A stretch of DNA of 64,000 nucleotides from positions 2,914,001-2,978,000 of the forward strand of contig NW_024037050.1 of the NCBI RefSeq assembly GCF_015706575.1, read 5' to 3'. The notes beneath the pieces are model-generated. The model made no database searches and was not told where the DNA came from. It saw only the letters and a program-made list of their open reading frames with translations. This document shows, piece by piece, positions 22,814 to 36,170 of the stretch. Position numbers and translations under genes: made by a program. The first letter of the stretch is position 1. Each line of letters starts with the position of its first letter. This stretch comes from Patiria miniata. Its lineage: Eukaryota; Echinodermata; Asteroidea; Valvatida; Asterinidae.

Positions 22814-23365
22814 CACTGAATGAGGTTTTGGTTGCTAACCTGTCTTCTGGTAAGCAAATATTTTCATGCTTAGCACATTTCTGTGCTTAGCAGCTCCATG
22901 AAATTGGCTCAGCTGTTGAGCAGAAACAGGCCAAAACACTCTGCATACAACTCGTCGGTTGCGCCACAATGTGACGTATCGTGTGCACAAAGTCCATAGA
23001 CAATCCGTCACTTCGCGGAGCACCCAACAGACTGCTTGTGATGCACAAATAGATTAATCTACAAATAGACCCAGGGCCCAAATTCTTAGAGCTGTTTAGC
23101 GGGAAATACTGCTTAAAACAAACTGATGTGCTGAGCAAAGATCAGCCAAGAAACCGCTTACTAACGCATTTATGAAACTGACAGAGACAGGTAAAAAGGA
23201 TTTCCCTGCTACCATGCACATAGAAATAAAGAGATGTGATAGAGGATAAAAGAAGTGTGCGTTCAAAGCTTCATTTGCTCTTCACCACAGTGGCGTAAAT
23301 CTGTGCTGGGGACTGGGGGTGGATGACTAAAATCAAACCATGCCCAGCCCTGGAAATTCGAACAG
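22814..23365. other. gene-free, nothing recognised
   Basis: There are no coding or repeat signals I can support. It ends at the poly-G tract. Confidence 0.4.
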
Positions 23366-23367
23366 GT

Positions 23368-23428
23368 GGGGGGGGGGGGGGGGGGGGGGGGGTGGGGGGG
23401 GGGGGGGCAGGGGGGGGGGGGGGGGGGG
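23368..23428 (+). repeat. poly-G tract (25 + 14 + 19 G)
   Basis: Almost pure G broken by one T (23,393) and one CA (23,408-23,409). Runs of this kind can form G-quadruplexes. The complementary poly-C tract begins about 260 bp downstream. Confidence 0.95.
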
Positions 23429-23686
23429 CTGGGACACCACATGGCAATAGGGGCTGTTCATTATAAAGATTACATCTTATGTATACTTACGCCCCTTAAC
23501 GTTACATGAAAACGGCGCGTCTAAAGCTTTGTATTTCTCTCCCTTTTCAGTACTATTGAATATATTTTGTTGTTGGGAAGTTCGAAAAAATACCTCAAAA
23601 TCTGCCTTTTTTGTTTCTATCCCCAAAAAGTGTTGGGGGGATCCAATAGCCCATCCCCCTCCTTGGTCAAAAGTGGTGTTGATTTA

Positions 23687-23712
23687 CCCCCCCCCCCCCC
23701 CACCCCCCCCCC

Positions 23713-23804
<92 letters not shown>
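23687..23804 (+). repeat. poly-C tract, about 118 bp with about 91 uninterrupted C
   Basis: C from 23,687 with two interrupting A (23,702 and 23,713), then an unbroken C run from about 23,714 to 23,804. Open frames through it read as poly-proline in two frames at once and are low-complexity artefacts. The exact length depends on the sequencing technology. Confidence 0.95.
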
Positions 23805-23805
<1 letters not shown>

Positions 23806-24950
23806 CTCCCTGGGATTTACGCTGCTGCTTAAAAAGGCTTACTTATGCCACACCCTCCCCTTCGGTTTTTTTCCAGATGCCAAACTTTTGTCTCAGAAAC
23901 TGTGAGGCAAAATGTGGGGAGCAATGTAAGATGAGGGAGAAAAGGGGGTTAATATGCCACAAATAACCAAGCTGGGCTTAAACTTGCAGATTTAACCCGA
24001 GAAAACTGCAGGCAGAAAAGGGAACAGGGAATCATGTGCCAGTCAAACACCATTGGACCACCCAAACAAAGAATACTATTTTGGCCAATAAAAAAGGACC
24101 AATGAAGGGGTCTTTGAGTAGTGAGCATGACCATTAACAACACCTTTCCCCCTCCGCTAAACTTGAAGATTTGTGTCATCCAAACAACCAGGGAAGTGCA
24201 ATTGAAAACGGAGACATCCAATGGAATCCTGTATGTTGGCAAGACACTCAGAGACTGACAAGCGGTTACGACACACACTCCTGATCTTGCCATACACACT
24301 GCTCCCTGGGTCACAAGGAAACGGCATCCAGAAACCAAAGCCTCATCTGTTATTTGCATCACCGGACCAGCTCTCGATTCATTCATATCTCTTTTTCTCC
24401 ACTATAACCCTCTTTTTTTACCACAAGAACAAGGAAAAGAGGAGCTGGGATGCTATTTAGACAATCTCCAAAGTGCCAGTCAGTTGTTTATTGCATTGTG
24501 ATGGGGAATTAATTTGAATTGTACCCCCTTTCTCTCTCCTGTCATCTCACTGAGATGCTCTTCTGAAGGGCAACCAACGAGGCATGTGATTGCTGAAGGA
24601 TAAGATGAGGGAAGGGGGACAGAAAGATGGGGGGGGGGGGGAATTTCATCATTTCCAGGGAGTGGATTTGAGGTTCAATATGGGTTATTCTATAAATTTG
24701 GGGTCCACTGTTTTCCTGTCCCTGTTACATCTGACATGAATGTTTTGTAAATTCTGGATGCACTCCTTAATGCCTTTTCCCCTTAAGAGTGATCGTGTAA
24801 AGCTAACAAACGATAGTTTTTAATGATACTTGAGCGGGAAATCAAAAAGTTAGAGGTAGCAGGGACAGGAAAAATGTGATTAGGTGGACCCTCAATGTCT
24901 AGAATGGTGCATAATGGAAGTGATGTTCTTATGCCGCAACTTTGTCCATG
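23805..24950. other. gene-free, nothing recognised
   Basis: Single-copy-looking sequence with a further G run at 24,629-24,641. The open frames here are short, with no family resemblance. Confidence 0.35.
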
Positions 24951-24954
24951 TTAA

Positions 24955-25289
24955 AGGGAATTTACATCATTGGCTTTTGCTGTAATTTTCATTCAGAAAT
25001 GAACTGTTTGAGAGGTTAGTATAATAGATCAAACATTACACTTACATGTTTGAAGTTTTGTGTTCGCAAATGCTGGAAAAACCAAGAGAAACAAAATGTT
25101 CAAGTAGTCTGGTTCCCTGACTCCACTAAAGATAAAATGGATCAATCTATAGATGCCGGAAAATTGTACGGTATGGGAACCAGTTTAGCTGGCCTGCACC
25201 CTTTCATGAACATGTAACCAATAGCAAACCAAATTTGGACTGAAAAAAAAATGGTAAATTTGGAGCAGTAGTTGAAAAATATTTAGGTT
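24955..25289 (+). mobile_element. Kolobok/T2-like MITE, copy 3, left two thirds only
   Basis: Begins after TTAA (24,951-24,954) with AGGGAATTTACATCATTGGC and follows copy 2 closely through GTCTGGTTCCCTGACTCC and the AGCAGTAGTTGAAAAATA segment. It stops at TTTAGGTT, exactly where SINE sequence starts. The central palindrome and right terminus are missing. Confidence 0.8.
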
Positions 25290-25550
25290 ACTATCCTCGC
25301 CTTCCACCGCTGTGGCCCGGGCTCGATTCCTGTCCTAGTGTAAATGTGGATTGGGTTTTCAGTCCCTGCCCGATTCTGTGGGTTTTCCCCAGAACATTCT
25401 CCTGGGGTTTTCCTCCCGCCTCTCAAACTGTAATTTCTTCTCATTGTCTGCTCTCTACATGTTTCTTAAGGCTTTCGAGGTACAATGCCTTGGGCACTTC
25501 TGATGAATCCTTGTGGTTTCATTACCGGAATAAACAAATAAATTAAAGAA
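25290..25550 (+). mobile_element. tRNA-derived SINE, 5'-truncated
   Basis: Contains a B-box-like GGGCTCGATTCCT (about 25,319), then a body with repeated GGGTTTTCCCC / GGGGTTTTCCTCCCGCC motifs and a tail AATAAACAAATAAATTAAAG. The A box is not recognisable, so the head is incomplete. This body type is common in marine invertebrate SINEs. It joins directly onto the truncated MITE copy 3. Confidence 0.65.
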
Positions 25551-28500
25551 AATGTCATTACCATGTAGGTTTCTAAGGTTTTCTGTAAGCATGCATTCAA
25601 GTTGTCAAAGCTTGCATGCTGGGGTGATGTCCACTTTTTCAACTAAATAATTCACAGGGACGAAATAGGGTGTCCCAGGAATCAACAGTAGTGGACAGGG
25701 GTGGAGTTTCAAAAAAGGGGGTGGGCGCCCTGCGGTATTATTCTGGACATACATGTACTGAATTTAAAAAACCTTCAGTTGAGGAAAGAGGTTTTAAGCA
25801 GTTAAGATCAGAAATATTAGAAACACAGCTTGGTTTAGGCTAGAGAGGGGTTGGGTTTCATTGAAATCAATGGTACATTTAGAATGAATCTTGTTAGTAT
25901 AGCACATTTTAACCAACTATGGATTGAACTCAACAGATCCATTGTTTTTTTCTTTTTTGATACATGAATATGCATTCCTATTGGCTGAGTGAACTTGCAT
26001 GCCAAAGCATGAATAATTTTGGAAGCCGTGTACATCTCTTGAGGCAAATCAATGGGATTGATAGTTTCTGAGATGGAATCTCACTACATGAGAAATGTCG
26101 GGGGACGATCAACTGGTTTTTATTATTCCATGAAATATGCAGAGAGCAAAAAAAAAAAAAAAAAAAAATTCCATTCAGTGGAGAGTAATGAAAATGTCTC
26201 CCCTTAATCGCCAAAATGGGAATAGAAATGAGAGTATTAGTATGAGTTGAGTATCCCGTTGATTGATTTTTTATTAGTCTGTGAAAATGGAAGGAATACA
26301 GCAGAAAAAAAATCATTTGGGAAAGGGTAATGAAATTTCTGGACAAAAAAAAAAGGCTTAATTGCGATCCGCCTTGGAATTTGCCCAAGACGTCCAGGCA
26401 AAAACTATTTTTTATTAATGCAAATTGCACATTACAAGTCATCAGCGATCTTTTTAGGGGATATTCTTTTCTTCTGTTTTTATTGTTAAAGTATAATTGC
26501 CATATTAAGACCTAGGTGATTATGGAACATGTATGCGACTCTCATTTCTAGAAATGGGACCATTCGAAAAGACAGTTTTGTTCCATTCAGACATTTTTTT
26601 TTAGGTATTGAGTGGATGTTGAACTCCTTGTTTTTGCAGACCGGAAACTGTTCATTTTCTAAGAACCATCAGTGGTCGTGAAGAACTCTTATTTTATTAT
26701 AAAAGGCCATATAGCAATAAATCCTACAAAACAAGATTTGTGGTCACTATACTACTAAGGTTGACATCTATCTAAGTTTTATTTCTAATAAACTGTACTA
26801 ATTTATGATCAACCTTGAAATCATGGGAGGATACAAGCAGGATGCTGAGAGTGTGCCCCCCCCTTGAACCCCCCCCCCCCCCAAACAACTCCACCCAATC
26901 AATAATGGGATCTGTAAATGAATGCTTAACATACACACACCTGTAATCCCAAGCCTCCTGTGCTCCAGTGAGGTCTCATCTGACTCGTGTCTCGGAGAAA
27001 CTCAGTCACCACAAAGCCTCAAATTTCACCTCCTACAATCAAAACCAGGTAAAAATCAGGGATAAGTTGGCAATTAACAAAAAAATATCTGAAAATGGAC
27101 AAAGTGGAATGCTTTCATATTACTATCCGAGCTTGTAATGTTTTTCTGTGCAGAGATATGCAAAGTTCTCAGATTCAAAAGCTCTGATTTCAGACAAAAT
27201 TCTGAAAGATCTCGTCTTTGATAATAATTTTTAAAAAAAAAGAGACAAAAAGAACAACTATTTCATGTTAGGAGTCATTTTTAAAACCTAATTAAACATA
27301 TCTCAAAGGAACAAAACTTGCTCATAAACACAATTTCTTTTGACTCAAACATTCAAAGGACATCTTACCTTCTCTTTCTCAATGCAGGGCTGTCTGTGGA
27401 GCAGCAACCTGCACTCAGCTTGGGGGAAAGATCTTCAATGCCCGGCCTGGCTTAACTGTGAACATGGTTGCTCTTTTCCCTGATTTCCCGTGTTCCCGGT
27501 ATGTACAGGTAGAAAGGTCGTGCTTGCATCCATTAGGCATTAACTCTGCCAGGTGGCTCTGGCTTCTGAGGGGCAGGGGGCTCACTTTACCATTCCGCTC
27601 CTTTTTTTTCTCCCCTCTCCGTTTCCTTTCTCCATTTCTCTCTCCTCTCGGCAAACCCTGACAAGCTTGCAATCCATCTCTGTGTCAGTCTGTCTGTTGG
27701 GCTGTCTGTCAGTCTATCTGCTGTCAGTCTATCCGCTGTCTCTTTATGTGTCTCCCCCTCCCCCAATACTCTGTTTGACTTCAGACATTGGCTCTGTCTG
27801 TATTTTTACATGCCTTAAAATGCTGCATTCAAAAACGTACTACATGTACGTACAAAACATGGACTGTACACTGTTAAATGAGTGGATACAGAGAAAGGAT
27901 AGAAAATGTCACTAAATTAAATATTGAAAATATGAAGAGCACTGATATGAATGTAGAAGTCTGCACGTGCACTGAGTATTGCATCTAATCCCTACCCGAA
28001 GCTTACTGAACCAGTGTCTGAACAACTGCCTCAAATTCTACATGGAAAAGCTCGAATTCTTTTCATTATCTCGCTTGTTAAGGCATTTTTGTCTAAGTGG
28101 ATCAATCAAACTTTAGTTACTAGTAGCCGTCAATAGGAAATGCACACACACGCTTGGAAACAATCACAAATTTGAATGTTTTCACATGGTGCTTTCCTTG
28201 TCTATGAGGTCCATCAATGATCACATGATACATTTTGTGAATAAAGAGAAACAACCAGTTTTTTTCAGGCTTACTCCTGAAGAGTCCATGGTTGTCCCAA
28301 AAAATGAATTTAAAGAAATAAATAATAGGCTCCCAGACAAAAAGTTGTTTGCAAAATTACGTTCATTACAGAAAACAGAATGTGTATAATCTCCCTTTAT
28401 CTTTTAAATTGTCACAAAAATGTAGGGAAGGCATTGTAATTTAAAGATTTTCTGGGGAGCAAGCCCCCCCCTCAGCTCTCTGAGCAGAGGTGTGTGCCTT

Positions 28501-31500
28501 CAGGATATCAGCTACTCCTTCTCCCAAATCTGGGGAAAATTCCAAAGTGGACATTAAAGTTTAACACTAAATTTCTGTATCCCTTATTCAATTGATTTAA
28601 GCAAAGGTTTCATTTCCACACATCACATACATGTAGGTACAAAGCAAAATGGGCTGCACTGCTCAAAATTGAAGGTTTTGTATGTAGTTTGCAACTATAC
28701 ACAACTGCGATATATGACTCGACTGCCACTTTCAACCCTGAGTCAACAGAGGGCACACTCCCTCAAGTGTCTTAACATGCCATCATCAGCGCCTAAGTGC
28801 AACATGAGTTCTATACATTGTTATCCTTTTTTTTTTGGCGTAGACCCAATTGACCCCGATATTAAAGATGAATCAACCCACCTGTCATGCGGGTCGCGGG
28901 GGAAAAATGACCTCTATGAGGGGGGTGTTTGCACTAACCAGGGGGGAAAATTTCCATATCCTGATCATCATCCTTAATCGGCCCTATCTGGAACCAAAAT
29001 AGTCTGCCTGTCTCATCCCTGCGTCTGCTGTTCCATATTCTCCACAACAGGTGTGACCTATATTTCATATTACTCATTCATGCTGCTTTTTCTTTCTTTT
29101 TTGAATGCAGGAATTTAGCAAGGAAGCCAAGCTTAACTGAAATCATGTCCGAGGTGACGCAAAAGCGTTTTAGAGAAACGGGCCGCAGGTTACAACGTTT
29201 TTTCTCGGTGTCATTCAGTGGCTGAGCTGGGGAGACAATTCCACCGGACCCATGGCCAGGAGATCCTACTCACAATTGTAGGCACATCTGATAGGGAAAT
29301 AAAAGTTGACAATCGGCCAACAGCAATTATCAACTATTTGCGGCACATGTATAACTAGTAATTCAGGCTTTTCTAAGACTTGTTGCTAAACACTTTTTTT
29401 CCAAGCTACACAACTACATGTACATGTATCATCAAATTTTACCATGAGAACTTAAGATATAAGTATGATCAATTAGTGGAACAAAATTGAGACTGAACTG
29501 ATTCAACTGCGTCAAAGTTACTTTACTTTAATACAGCCCGTCAGAAAAGCATGTGAAATAGTATGGACTTTTCTTCCTATATTTAAACAAAACTACTTAC
29601 AATAATGAAAATAAAACAAACAATAACTGCAGTGGTGTGCTCAGAGAAAAAAACTATTGAAATCAAGAGCTCCTCTAGGTTTTTGTCAATTATATTCAAC
29701 ATTTCATTAAAAAAAGATCTTTAAAATATCTGAAAATTACATTGAATTTTTATGTCCCCAACTGAGCTAAGCAGTGGAAGTATGTAGTGATAATGTTCAT
29801 TCGAATTTAATTTCCTTTAAGACGGCGAGAGAAACCCATGTATATTCAACGTGGAAAATAGATAGCCAAAGCCAGACAAACTGAGAAACAGGTTTTTTTT
29901 CCAGAAAGAAATATGAGATGCAGAGAACTGGGTTAATTAAAGGGGGGGGGTTGAGTTGGTATGTACACATACGCTTTAACTAAGGAAGAAGCTCTTAGAT
30001 GCCCGCGCCCAAGACACGAAGGCCTGCAATAAAATGAAGGCCAGAGTCAACATTGGCTATAACAGCAACATCATCTTCAACCAATACACTTTATTCATCA
30101 TACGTGCTTGCGAACATCAATACCCCCCTTATAATGCTTAAAATTCAAAATAACTTGTCAAATTGACCCAATTTCGCCAGGTCACACAGGGGAGGGCGAG
30201 CTGACTCGATTTTGACATTTGCAACTAAATTTAGGCTGAGCAAAGTGGGGCGGGTTTCGGATTTCAAATATGGGTCAATTTGATGGGAAATTTTGATTTC
30301 AAATTTCATCTCCCGGACCGAAGAGCAGCCGGGGGTCGGGACATAACTGCATCTTAATGGGGGAACTGATACTGGGAGCTTCAGAGAATTCTTGGCCTGA
30401 ATTTGTTTCAGAAAAAAAAATTAACTGGGCACAGAAAAATACAACAACTTGGAGTGGAAAAAAAATGTGGGAAGATGTTCGTCACTGGGGCTTCATCTTA
30501 CACGGTTATTTGATAAACATTCCCCTGAGCTATAGTCACAAAAGCAAGGCGTATTGACCGAAATCTCTGAACCAACCCTTGCTCTCAAATTGACTTTCTT
30601 CGCCAAATTAGCGACCAATTTGGAGGCGGACAGGGGTCGCATCTTACCAAGAGAGGAGAAAAAAAAAAGATAACGGAGATGAGTAAAAACCGATGATATG
30701 AGAAGACATCGAGCAAAGAACGAGAGATTGAGGAAATAAAAAAAGGCATCACTTGAAAATGGGTCAAGTCAATGGATCACAGTTTAAATTTCAGATGAAA
30801 TGAAAGAGCGCTGTTGATGATATGAAGTGGGCTCGCGATCAACTGATATGGTTTTGCCGGGGTAGAATAAATATTGATAATTTACCGTGCAGCTGTAGAT
30901 CTTTGGGGCAGGTGGGGGGGCTTAAGGAGTGTCAGGATTCAAGATGATGCTGACATCTCTGACTTAATACCCCAACTCATCGTACATACTTGATACCATC
31001 AAACGCAGCTCACTTTTTTCCCCTGCCTCCTTCCCTCCCACCCTCCCTTTTCCCCTTTCCTCTCCGCTCGGTATACTTTATGACGTGAAATTTAAAGCAG
31101 GCGGGCTATCGGATTGACCCAAATTTTATGAAAACATTAAATGAAGGAGGCTGTTCTCTAACTTGGCGCGTACGTGCGTGACATATTGATGGGGGGAGAC
31201 GGATCGGCACGGCACTGTGGGAATCGATTGGGTAAAGATAGCCGATCGGGGATTTATCAAGTGACGGTTTATTATCTTGAAATATGTGGCAATTATCGGA
31301 CCAACATAAATGTTTCTTTATTTTCTGCACTGAAAGTGAGAATGAGGTTAAGAAGTTGTCTTGGACATGGATGGGAGTTAAACATTCCGTGTAAAAAAAA
31401 AAAAAAATCGTTAGAAAAAAAGGATCTACTGCCTCTTAAATGAGCAAGGCTTGAAACATACCAAGAAAGCGAACCTGGTCCTTGGAAGTACAAACTGAAT

Positions 31501-33057
31501 GGCGTGCCCGACCAAAACAGCTAGTAAACCATGTACACTACATGTACATCATGAAATGACTAGACACACCCTGCTACTTGCTAATACAAGTTTCTGAAAA
31601 TAAACTCAACCCAATTGACAATTCTGTTCATATCTTGCCAATCCATTCATCTATAATGTGCCATGGAAAAGGCAGCTAATGAAGTATTTAAAGAATATTA
31701 AAGAATGTTCAAGGTTCAAAACTGAAACTGGTCGGGAGAGATAATGCTGAGGACTTTGTTTGGAGGAGCAATTGCCCCCCCCCCCACAATCTTTTGATAA
31801 AAGAAGAGGCTGCTAGGTGGTTTCCTTTGTCCTGTTTGATCAACTAACTTTGATAATACGCAACAAATCAATGGAAAAAAAGGATGTTGTACTGCACTCT
31901 ACAGGGTCAAAAACAAATTGACCGAATTACCCCAAAAAACCCAACATTTTAAAAATATGTGGCTCACTCCATTTTAAAAAATAACATAGGGATAAAGTAC
32001 ATGTTGTTGACTAGTAACTGTGAAAATTTCACACAATTCACATCCTCTATTCCCAAGTTATGTCTATTTTACTAAAAAGATCACAAAATTCAGCTGTCCA
32101 CCACAGATCATTTACCATCCTACGAACTGATGAATACAATGAATCATAGACGTTTTCCCACCTTTATGAATGACGAAAACTTGCAAAGGATAACTTGCAA
32201 AAATCGCCGTCAATACTTCAGAAAAAAAAGGGTTGACTTGTTCCTCATATTCAAAACAGAAAATCTGACAGTAAAAATAATATTTCAGTCTTGACTTAAC
32301 TGATTAAAATCTCATTTGTATTTGAATGCCTTTGTGTAATCTGTACTTCTCACTCAGCTCAATAGCTTCCAAATTTGGCATTCCATGGACAACTATAAAA
32401 ATAGTTTCTTTTAGTAAAACATGCATTACTTCTGATAGCATGGATCAATTTCAGTAATTTTTTTTTCAGATGAGTGGAAGAACATGCTCTTTTAAGACAT
32501 ACTTCATTGGTGTATCCAATTTGATTGCTTGTTAAACAAGCACTGTTTCCAACTACATTTTGTCACTGTCTTACACATGTGTATCAACTCCCAAGCCCAT
32601 CTCAGTTTTATTCAACAGCCCCAAAGTTATGTACCTTTTTCCTTCAAAATCAAACTTGTAAGCTGACAGACTTTCTGTTTTCAGCAAGAAACCGTAACCA
32701 TGATAATGACACAAATGAATTAGGAGCCAATAGGCCTAGGGGTCAATTTGAACATGGCTACAGAAGAAATTATTGTGGTTAATGAAATGGAATTCTACAA
32801 TCCGCGATGGAAAAACGAGAATACTATTGCAAATTAAATCTGACCATACCTAATCAAGGGAATACCATATCTGAAGGGCACGATTATTTGGCTGACCGGC
32901 AAATGTCAGAAAAATTGTTGCTGCTTCCGAGATTCTGCCCTCCGAACCTATCCTGCCCTTTATGGATTTCTCATATTGAAATATGTGTCTTCTTTAAAGT
33001 GAATTTAAAATTTTTGGGTAGTTTAGAAAGTCTTCAAAAAGACCCTTTTGTATGCAG
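25551..33057. other. 7.5-kb gene-free region, no coding exon recognised
   Basis: AT-rich sequence with simple runs (poly-A at 26,150-26,168; C run at about 26,870-26,882; G run at about 29,942). Open frames reach 154 codons (25,978-26,442, minus) but are rich in Phe/Leu/Ser from T-rich DNA, with no motif. A weak inverted pair CAAATTGACCC / GGGTCAATTTG lies at about 30,158 and 30,269. I support no gene here. Confidence 0.4.
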
Positions 33058-33061
33058 TTAA

Positions 33062-33555
33062 AGGGAATATACAACGTTTGCTTTTGCTGTAATTTTTTAG
33101 AAATGGATGGATTTGGGGGTTAGTATTTTATGACAAATATTGTTGCACTAACTTGTTGGATGGTTTGGGTTCGTAGATGCTGGAAAAACCAAGAAAAACA
33201 ATCATGTTCCCGTAGTCTGGTTCCCTGTCCCCTTAAGATGCAATGGAGCAATTAATAGACGTCGGGGAGTTGTAAGGTCAGGGAATCAATCTAGCTGGCT
33301 TGTACCCATTCATAGCTGTGTATTCGATTGCAAAGATATTGTGAACTAACAAAATATGATAAATGGGGGGCAGTATTTGAAAAAAGTCAGGTTTTTTCCA
33401 ACGCTGGTTAGCCGAACAGCGTTGGAAATTGATGCAAAAATACCACTTTTCTTGAAAATGACCACAGCAGGGGTGCCACGATTTTACAGGTTGCTTTAGA
33501 CTGTCATTCTTGATAACTTGGTAGTTTTGATTTTTGCAAATGTTGTATATTCCCT
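33062..33555 (+). mobile_element. Kolobok/T2-like MITE, copy 4 (494 bp)
   Basis: TTAA lies on both sides (33,058-33,061 and 33,556-33,559). Left end AGGGAATATACAACGTTTGC and right end GCAAATGTTGTATATTCCCT are near-perfect inverted repeats. The central palindrome is GCTGGTTAGCCGAACAGC (near 33,403). Confidence 0.85.
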
Positions 33556-33559
33556 TTAA

Positions 33560-34900
33560 TGAAACATAAAATCATGTAATTATAAAAATGTTTGACTTTC
33601 CGTAAACCTTCTCTTCCCTGGTATAAAATATATAAACATTTATTTGAAGAAAAAATAAATCAGTTTCAGAGAGATAAATCAATTACCAAAAAATAAATTT
33701 AAAAATAGGAAACAAAAAGCTCATGGGGGTCATTTGATACGGATTTGAACCTGTAAACAACCAATTTTTCAGTTTTCTCACAACGAGAAGTCGCCTATCA
33801 TTTTCAACTGTTAGTAAGACAGTAAGAAAAGTATTAGAAAGCAATTAATACAATGAAACTGCAATGCACCATCCTTTATACATACTGTAGTACAAGTGTG
33901 ACCAAACTGCAATGCTGGTATTCATGTCAAACTGGTAACCCAACATGAATACTAATGAACATAAACCAATGACACTAATACTCTCAGTTCTGGACCACAT
34001 TTGCATATGAATACCCATGTGACCAGAAGGGGGTGTTGCCTGCAAATATGCAAATTCAGATTTAAATTTAACCAATCATAAAGCTTCACATGGAGCTACA
34101 TGTACTGTCCACAAACCAAGAACCTTCCCACTTGTGGTTGATGAGATACTTCCTGTAAAAAAAGTTATTGATTTTTCACATTTGACCCTATTATGAGAAA
34201 GAAGGGGAAAAAAGAAAACATGAACAAAACAACAGGTGTTCACTGCTTTAGCTGTGATCCAAAATTCAAAAGAACTTGCAATTCTACTAAACGGAATCAA
34301 ATCAAACAATTTAGATATCTTAGCATCAGTATTGCCATGGAAATAATACCCACCAAAAGATATCATCGATCTGTCCAGATAACAAGGTGATGATGTGACA
34401 GCATGAGCGAGGGAGATAAAAAAATGAAGGAAAAAAAAAAAACAGGAAAAAAGAGCAATAACGAGTAAGATATAATCCTGCCGAGCCGCTTTGAAGCACC
34501 TAGTGTCAAATTGACAGCACCATCTTCAACTACAGAGCCTCATCGTATTTTATATCATCAATACTCCTTGCCCGCGTGACTCACTAAACAGCGACTTGAA
34601 TACCTGGCCTAGTTTCGGCCTCTCCAACATTCTGACATGGGACTTTAATAGCATCGGTCTTCTCGTATACTACCTTTTTCCTATTTTTTTTCTCGGCCAC
34701 AGTTCTTCTTTCTTCAGGGAAAGTGGGCTGTGTTTTAAACATCACTGGTGGAGTGTAAGGAGAGAAATGTGGACAGCTAACAGAATAATTACTGTTGTCA
34801 ATGAGGCCAATTTGTTTTGGAAGTAACAAATAACAAGGATGCAGTATATTACGTACATTTGTCTGGTTTGCACACACACACACACTCACACATGTGGTGA
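33560..34900. other. gene-free; contains an inverted pair of POU octamers
   Basis: ATTTGCAT at 33,999-34,006 and ATGCAAAT at 34,048-34,055 form an inverted octamer pair about 50 bp apart. No coding signal is seen. A short (CA)n run lies near 34,870. Confidence 0.35.
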
Positions 34901-36170
34901 ATCCACCAGTTGGAGTAAAGGCGACATTTGGCCAGATAATTTAATCTCAATTATCGCTTTGTTACAGACAGCAAGTGAGGAAGATCATTAAGTCGAAATA
35001 TGCACAACGTTTGAGACACTCGCTGCATTAATTTGGAGTTCGCAATAAAAATTAATTAATGGGACAGGCATGATTAGCATTTGAAAGCACGAACCCAATC
35101 AAATATTATTTAACTTTGTCTTATTAGTGTCTGCCGCACGTCAGCAGCTGGCCTGCCGGTGACAGTATTAATTTCTCTTTTATTAATGAAGAAATATTGA
35201 AATCGCCCTGGGCTGACTGCACAGTAAAAACAAAAGATGGCACATCTTCAGGTAGTGGTTGGTCATCCACGAGTGGTGCTCACAAATGCTGTGACAGCTG
35301 CTGTAATGTGTATAAATTATATTGCTCAATGATTTTTTTCGAAATCTTTTTTTATGGGTCTGTTTTTCTTTTAAACAGAAAGCTGCACTGAATTACCGAT
35401 AGAATAAATAAAGACGAGAAAAACCCAATGCGTGCCTCCACTGGCAACCTCAGAATTTCATTTCGAGTCCTCGTCGCCGGTGATCAAAATTCTGTCAAGG
35501 TGCGTTCCGGCGGGTGAGCCCGCAGAAAATAAGGACGTCGCTGCTGGCGACAGGGTCCAGTGATATCCCTCCACCCTTCTCCATGGTCAGGTTGCAGAAA
35601 TGAGAGCCTGCGATTCAAAAAAACCAGCCAGGGCGCTGCGCAGGACGGACAGGGAAAAAAAAAGGCAGAGGGAGAGAGAAGGGTGGGATCAGCTCGCTCC
35701 TTGTAACGTAGACGCACCTTTCTGGGTGACCTTTATCTGTCAGTGCAATTGATGATTGCATCTGTCCTGTTTCAATTTCATAAAGTGAAATTCCAGGAGA
35801 GATCAATAAGGCAAGCTGCGGCGATAAGATGTTTAATGTTCGGCCGTGGCTCGGTTTACACCGTTCCTCTCTCCCATTCCGTCGGTCCGTTTTACCCTGA
35901 TATGACAGAATACATGAATACATCAAGAGGCTTCCCTCACACCATTTCTCCCTCTTCTTCTCTTCCCCTTGAACCTTAACGGACTGGAGATGACTGGAGA
36001 TGAAATGACAGAGAAGAATCTCGGTATTTACTTAGTGTCCTAACGTTTTTCCATCGCCGGGCTCTGAAATATTGATAATTGCTGCGACGCCAATTTCAAT
36101 TTCTGAATTAATTGCTCATTCTCTGACAGCCACTACCATTAATGAAAATGGAAGAATGGAAAGGAAAAAA
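34901..36170. promoter_or_regulatory. candidate cis-regulatory DNA (conserved-noncoding-like), cluster 1
   Basis: Non-repetitive, balanced-composition sequence with dense TAATTA/ATTAAT homeodomain-type cores (for example AAAAATTAATTAATGGG near 35,045; CTGAATTAATTGCTC near 36,103; CCATTAATG near 36,137), plus CAGCTG and GATAA motifs. Such composition is typical of developmental enhancers in gene deserts. No conservation data are available here, so this is a judgement by eye. Confidence 0.3.

Noticed and set aside
23529-23966. Proline-rich protein over the poly-C tract.
   Set aside because: Two frames are open at once only because CCC is Pro in every frame. Flanks show no coding signal.
25978-26442. 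154-codon minus-strand frame as a gene.
   Set aside because: It is rich in Phe/Leu/Ser/Ile from A/T-rich DNA and includes a poly-A/T run. No domain and no related frame elsewhere.
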